This document shows positions 59,088 through 64,000 of a stretch of 64,000 nt of DNA, one piece after another. Below the pieces are notes generated by a model that saw nothing but the letters and a program-made list of their open reading frames with translations, did not search any database and was not told the DNA's origin. The DNA lies in the NCBI GenBank assembly GCA_001630475.1, contig KV419403.1, forward strand, positions 602,159 through 666,158, written 5' to 3'. Source of the DNA: Sistotremastrum niveocremeum HHB9708 (taxonomy: Eukaryota; Basidiomycota; Agaricomycetes; Sistotremastrales; Sistotremastraceae). Every line of letters starts with the position of its first letter. Positions within the stretch are counted from its first letter, which is position 1. The position numbers and the translations under genes were made by a program.

Positions 59088-60964
59088 ATGGCCACGAAAC
59101 GATCTCGTTCACCGTCGCCACCTCATCAATTGACGTTCGAATCTGAACCCTCGCGTTCACCGTCTGGCTCACCAACCCTCAAGACATCCCGTCTCTCGTC
59201 TTCTCATTCTACCGGTACTGCGGCGCCTTTGATATGTACACTTCCACCAACTTGTAATCCACCTTTCAACAAGCCTACGAAGCTTGCATCTTCTGCCGAA
59301 TTGGAACGACATTATGGCCTATTCCATGCACATGTTTGCAGCGTCAAGGGCTGTGGCGCTGTCTTTCCAGACACCCGATTTCTAGAATTGGTACGTTATG
59401 CGTATTAGCATCATATCAATCACTCATCTTGATTAGCATTTGACTGAATGCCACGATTCTTTGACCCAAGTACGGAGAGAGCGTGGTCAAAAAACTGTAC
59501 GTGCCCTTACCTGCATAACCGTGTTCTACAACCCTCATGTTACGCATCTAGTTCGCATGTTTCATTCCATCTCCCACGTGTACTCGTACATTCCTGACTC
59601 CCAAGGCCCGCCGTCTCCATCTCATCGATGCTCATAAATATCCGAAGGAATATTTCTTCTCAGTCACAGCGAAAGGAATCGGCGAGCTCCTGCGCAAGTG
59701 GGGCGAAGGTGTCAGCTTAGTGCGTCCAGCATGGAACGGAGATCGAGAGGGGGCCAACAAGGCCCTTCGAGAGGAAAAGATGAAGATTATACAGGAGAAG
59801 AGGAAATTGCGGGAAGTTGAAGAAGAAGACGAAGATAGTGCTGATGATGAAGAAAATGACGAAGAGGACGATACCGCATCGTTCCAAGATGCGGATGAAG
59901 CTACAGATGTGATGATGGAGTCGGTCCCACCGCCGGCTCCTACCGCAGCGTCAACTTCAGCCCCTACCATCTCGAATCCACCTCAACATCAATTCCAACA
60001 GTCAAATTCATTCCCGCTACCTCCTCAGCCCACCCCATCCACCTCTGAAATCCCCCGCGCAAACTCCCAACCACTTATACAATCCTCATTATATTCCACC
60101 AATCACTCCAGCCCGATCCGATCTCCTGTTCCTGTCCCGCCGAATGACTCCAATGTCATTCCTTTCGCGGAACCTAAATCTCCAACTTCTCCCACGTCTG
60201 TTACGTCGGGAACGTCGGCTCCTGCACGACCACAAGCCTCCGCCACCTCTCCCATGGATTCGCTGACTGCATCAATGAGCTCCCTCTCATTCGTCCCGAA
60301 TAATGTTCGGTTCGGACGAGGAGCGAAAAGGGCCGGCTTCGTAGGAGCTGGATCGGGACATTTGCATAGTCAGCACAAGAAAGCAGATTCGTCGACGGGC
60401 GCTATACCGATGTCGGTGTCGATGGGCGTGGTGGATGATAATTCGCCAATGACATCACCTACCGTCAACTCCTTCCCGAATTTTGGCAATAGCACTACAT
60501 ACGCACATACCTCAAATCTCTCCATCGCTTCGTCCTCGAATCCAATGCCCGCTCCCATCACAGCATCCTCAGAAGTTACGCCAGCAGATCCGTCGTCAGA
60601 AAGTAATGATATGCTCCTCGACGAACCTCCTCCGAATAACAACGCAGAAGATGTGGAGGTGGATGAGGTGGTACCAAGACGAAGTACGAGAAATTCCAAG
60701 AATAATGGGCTAGTTCCGGGACCGGGTGTAATTCAAATCCCGAATCCGAACCTCTCATCGAATTCGAATGCGAGAGGGAACGCGAATGGAAGAGGAGGGA
60801 GAACGCTTCGGGGTGGGTTCAGGATACGTGCAGGAGGGCGAGGAGGTTATAATGTTGGGAACCCTCAGGCGGGGGTGGGACAGGGCGGACTGGCGGGTGG
60901 TGAAGCAGGAGTTGGTGCTAGCGGCAGAGGGAGGGGGCGAGGGAGAGGACGGGGGAGATATTAG
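59088..60964 (+). CDS. C2H2 zinc-finger protein, ZNF511-like, with RGG tail
   Basis: Three exons, 59088-59390, 59437-59496 and 59552-60964 (591 aa). The conserved part is residues 50-190: HAHVCSVKGCGAVFPDTRFL, then HLTECHDSLTQVRRERGQKT across two introns, FACFIPSPTCTRTFLTPKAR and RRLHLIDAHKYPKEYFF, SVTAKGIGELLRKWGEGVSL. This is the three-finger arrangement of ZNF511 and its fungal relatives. After it comes an acidic coiled stretch (REVEEEDEDSADDEE), a long Ser/Pro/Thr-rich region and a C-terminal Gly/Arg tail (RGGRTLRGGFRIRAGGRGGY, ending GRGRGRGRGRY) of RGG type. The RGG end suggests RNA or nucleic-acid binding and arginine methylation; the molecular role of the family is unclear. Confidence 0.88.
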
Positions 60965-61384
60965 GTTTTGTTGACGGAGGGTCATCATTCGGGGTTGATG
61001 TTACTTGCTACGTGTTTTGCGGGTCGAAGATACTTGCTTGTTGAGAACCTTCGGTCAAGGGAGGTGTGCGTTTTGTATTTCCGTGCCTTGTAGAAGGATG
61101 AAGGTATCACCCCGAGTAAGGATGTGGAGTGCATGGCGAGTGATATTGATCGACCATCTTTGACTCCACGACTCGTCTGAGCTGCTCATCTATGACAACC
61201 AAAGCATGGAATTCCATGTGGCATGAACACCGAAGCTTCACGTCCAGACTTAGGCTCAGTCCTTCTCTTCAATGCTCAAATTTTTTTCATGAACTCGAAC
61301 GACACTCGAAGTAATACTATCAAAACATATCGAACCAAGATTGAGAGTATCAACCTGATAATGAAAGCGAAACCTGGTCAAAGC
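60965..61384. other. Intergenic between convergent genes
   Basis: 3-prime UTR sequence; nothing else recognised. Confidence 0.5.
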
Positions 61385-61706
61385 TCAAGGTTCGGCGTGC
61401 CCCTCTGTATAGTTCAACCTCTTTTCAATGCATTTTTGGATATAACAATGGAGGCATACGTACCACAGAGAGCTACGCAGTCGGTGATAGTGTCGGATTC
61501 GACACAAGCGCTTGGATTTGCTTCACAGCAACTCTGGCATTCGGCATTGCACTCAATACTCATTGTCAGCATGTTCAAATTAGAGGCTTATATATTTGGT
61601 TTACCTGTGCGGGGTTCTTGAGAACTGCGAGGCGGAGACAGTTAGCGGTTTGTGCGAATGATGCAGGTAGAATAGCGAGAATGAGGAAGAAAAAGGTGAG
61701 TTGCAT
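61385..61706 (-). CDS. Small secreted cysteine-rich protein
   Basis: Three exons on the minus strand: 61706-61605, 61551-61464 and 61404-61385 (69 aa). Signal peptide MQLTFFFLILAILPASFA, then a mature chain of about 51 residues with 8 Cys (NCLRLAV, CNAECQSCCEANPSACVES, TITDCVALC). Paired-Cys spacing suggests a disulphide-stabilised fold, as in effector-like small secreted proteins. Family not recognised; not a hydrophobin (spacing differs). Introns of 53 and 59 nt with normal ends support it as a gene. Confidence 0.75.
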
Positions 61707-62768
61707 GATGGTTTGATCGGAATGATCTCACACTGAAGAGCTGGCAGTGAGACTGAGTTGAGGGTAGATGTAGGATTTCGTCGGCTTAGTGGACCAGGGC
61801 CTCAGAGGATCTGCATTTGGTCAATGTTCGTTGTCCATACGCATCGATGTTCATCTAACATGCATAACAGAGAGTTCCATGTGGGTATTGAGAGATCTAC
61901 CGGACGAGAGCTTCTAACTGAGGTGAATTCCTCCTCTTCTGGTGGGAGATCATCAGCGGCTTCACAGTTGAAGTTGATCTATTGGACGATAAGATAGGTA
62001 AGTAACATTTACCCATTCTTCCTGTACTGCGCCTGATCAGAGAACGGAATTTGAAGGTCAAACCTGCGGATCGTAGCTTCCGTTCATTGTTGTCTCGCTT
62101 TTCTGCTGCTTTCACCGAAGTGGGGAAGAATGCTTGTGCGAGAAAAGCCGCTCAATTGCCAGTGGGGCCGTTCTTTTGCGTTCCTGGACACGTGGAAAGA
62201 ACAACAAAGCAGGCGCCTGAGAGAGAGAAGAAAAGGCAGCGTAGGAGCAGAGTACTTTTCAGGATGAGTATCATGCAACGAGAAGGCATGAAGTGATAGG
62301 TTTTATAATTCAAGCGCCTGTTCGTCGAGCCCTTGACAAGATAATTCTGAGAAACTTTACAGCGGTCGTACGAGAGACAGAGTTCTGAGCAATATGTTGG
62401 ACATTCAGAGCATGTCTGCGTCAAGCAACGCAGTGCCACATCACCCTGTCGACCCAGAAAAACCATCTGAGAGCTGGAGGCTGTGCGATAAGCGATGTCG
62501 ATGACGTAGTAAGCGTTTTTGTCTTATTCGTCGTGAGTCACTGAGGTTTCGTTTGGATTAGTGTATGTGATATTTGCGTGTAATCCAGTGTTTGTCTGCA
62601 GTAGCTGAGGGCGTTTGTTTCGTCAGGATTGAGTTTCCTGATTGAGCGTTCGCAGTGACGTGCCAATGTTTGGTCGTGTTGTCGCGCTGTTCATGTCAAC
62701 GGGCGGAAAATGAAACACAAGACCAACCGCTTCTTCTTCTCAACCACAACGTCTTGATTTCAACTGGC
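61707..62768. other. Intergenic / divergent promoter
   Basis: Between two divergently transcribed genes. Frames at 62051-62466 overlap on both strands without recognisable content. No gene called. Confidence 0.45.
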
Positions 62769-63694
62769 ATGGACTCCTACTCAACTCTCTTTACCTCCGG
62801 TCTCAAACGCGAATTTCCAATCTCTCGCCCAGTGACTCCTCCAGGGCCTGGGACCAACGATCTCTCAAAGCCAAAGTCAAAATTCGCAGGAGCTTTGCCA
62901 TCCATTATCACTACGATGCCAACTCCTCCCACTGCATCTTTCTCAACCCACTCATCCAGTCGTTACACGAGCATTCCATCCAGTCCTCGCACGCCACGAG
63001 TGTTGCGAAGGCGTCGCAGTTCGTTGAAAGTCGAGACAAATCCGTTGCAAGCACTCAAAAGTCCGCTTCGCAATGCCCGGACTGCGATGCTGAGCCCTGT
63101 TCCTTCTGCACCTAGTTCAAAGCGAGGTGGCATCTTTGGCAAGTTCGCGGGAGCTGTAGGGTCTGCCGGTGGACAAGGTGCTATTCGGAGGTACGGAAAT
63201 AAATCAATGATTTTATTCAGCGCTCCATGTTTCACGGTCGCTGATTTCCTTGTTTTGTTCCGCTTTCGTTTAGATTGCGGAAAGGGTTATTCTCTGCTCC
63301 TGCTAAGCCTGCACCGACTGCACCCTTGCCTGCGTTACCCGTGTCAGCGCCGGCTACTACATCCATATTCTCCACCCACTCTTCTTCCAACAATCAAAAT
63401 TATTACCCTCACCCGCCATCTTCGCCTACTCTACCTGAGTTTGGCAACTCACTGCGGGCTCCCCCAGCACAAAAGTCCAAACCATTCCTTCGCATCACTA
63501 CCTCGGCGACTACTGCACCCAGGACCCCATTCAGCCCGTTATCCAACGCGGCACCATCATTCTTTAATCCATTCGACTCTCCCCTCGACTACACTCCTAT
63601 TGCGGAAGGAATGTCCATCTCTATAACCCCTACAAACGACCGCCCCAGAGAGGGCGCATATTTCGACACCGTCATGGAGGGAATGGAGGAGTGA
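62769..63694 (+). CDS. Ser/Pro-rich fungal protein of unknown function
   Basis: Two exons, 62769-63190 and 63274-63694, joined over an 83-nt intron (280 aa). Starts MDSYSTLFTSGLKREFPISR and is mostly disordered: Ser/Pro/Thr-rich with basic patches (RVLRRRRSSLKVET) and a Gly/Ala hinge (GGIFGKFAGAVGSAGGQGAI). The C-terminus, PLDYTPIAEGMSISITP then REGAYFDTVMEGMEE, is less biased and may be a conserved motif. No membrane segment or catalytic domain. I do not recognise the family. Confidence 0.75.
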
Positions 63695-64000
63695 AACGAC
63701 CTCCCCCTTTCTCTTTCGTGCCCATCATCATCATCATCATCATCATCACTTTGAGCTCGCTTAGCTCTTCTCACTCTATCGCCTTCTGAACCCTGCATAA
63801 GATCTCCACCGTCTTTTTCTCAATTGAGAAAATAAGACTCCCATACTGAACCAACGCGCCGGGCGCGTCCAAACCCTCATAATTGTTTCTCATTCTCATC
63901 TTCCCTCTCTTATTTATTTCCTCATCAGGATATTTCGCTCGTCTTCTTTGCATCCAATCTTGTACTCATTCATGACCTCACGCCATCTCGTCTCGTAAAA
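63695..64000. other. 3-prime flank with ATC microsatellite
   Basis: Contains about eight tandem ATC units near 63724-63748, then pyrimidine-rich sequence to the window end. No gene recognised. Confidence 0.6.

Noticed and set aside
63722-63750. ATC repeat as part of a His-rich coding end
   Set aside because: It lies after the stop codon of the gene at 62769-63694; it is a simple microsatellite.
1-64000. CRISPR arrays, operons or bacterial-type transfer
   Set aside because: Spliced genes throughout, no regularly spaced repeats; the window is eukaryotic.

Overview
This is nuclear DNA of an agaricomycete (mushroom-forming basidiomycete). Genes are broken by many introns of about 45-75 nt, and several families are typical of agarics: F-box proteins, a NACHT/NB-ARC STAND protein, DUF6533 membrane proteins, a mating-type pheromone precursor and zinc-ribbon proteins. 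All gene models here are hand-spliced: GT/AG (once GC/AG) boundaries were accepted only where the joined frame stays open and the peptide reads like its family.

Left third (1-25.5 kb): an F-box/LRR-like gene (159-2213), a TIP30/FMP52-type reductase (3284-4316), a fungal orphan on the minus strand (5800-7058), about 3.6 kb without a convincing gene, a STAND NTPase (10659-12879), an F-box gene with an acidic insert (13279-15319), a degenerate Rho-like GTPase that keeps a CaaX box (16581-17397), two minus-strand DUF6533 seven-helix paralogues (17983-19679 and 21752-23216), and a small heat-shock protein (24945-25494).

Middle (25.5-36.7 kb): a second F-box gene of the same family as the 13-15 kb one has collected three mobile elements. 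A 3,760-bp PIF/Harbinger transposon with two genes sits inside an intron; removing it with one copy of its target duplication leaves an ordinary 55-nt intron. A short Ty1/copia-type element with matching LTRs landed just upstream of the F-box start codon. A 3.4-kb hAT-like non-autonomous element is nested in that copia element. The only assembly gap (100 N) lies in one LTR.

Right third (36.7-64 kb): a G-protein alpha subunit with unusual nucleotide-pocket residues, a UBA-UBX protein with a C2H2 finger, a 65-aa small protein, two intron-bearing tRNA-Ile(AAU) genes, two zinc-ribbon/agaric-specific proteins, a 47-aa mating pheromone precursor ending in CVIA with HMG-type sites upstream, a secreted class 3 lipase, a ZNF511-like protein, a 69-aa secreted cysteine-rich protein and a Ser/Pro-rich orphan.

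The strongest leads are the pheromone gene with its putative HMG sites, the Rho-like protein without a P-loop, the nested elements around one F-box gene, and the divergent G alpha. Several gene-poor stretches (7-10.6, 19.7-21.7, 36.7-38.7, 43.2-45.2, 49-52 and 52.4-56.9 kb) hold only short reading frames I could not support.
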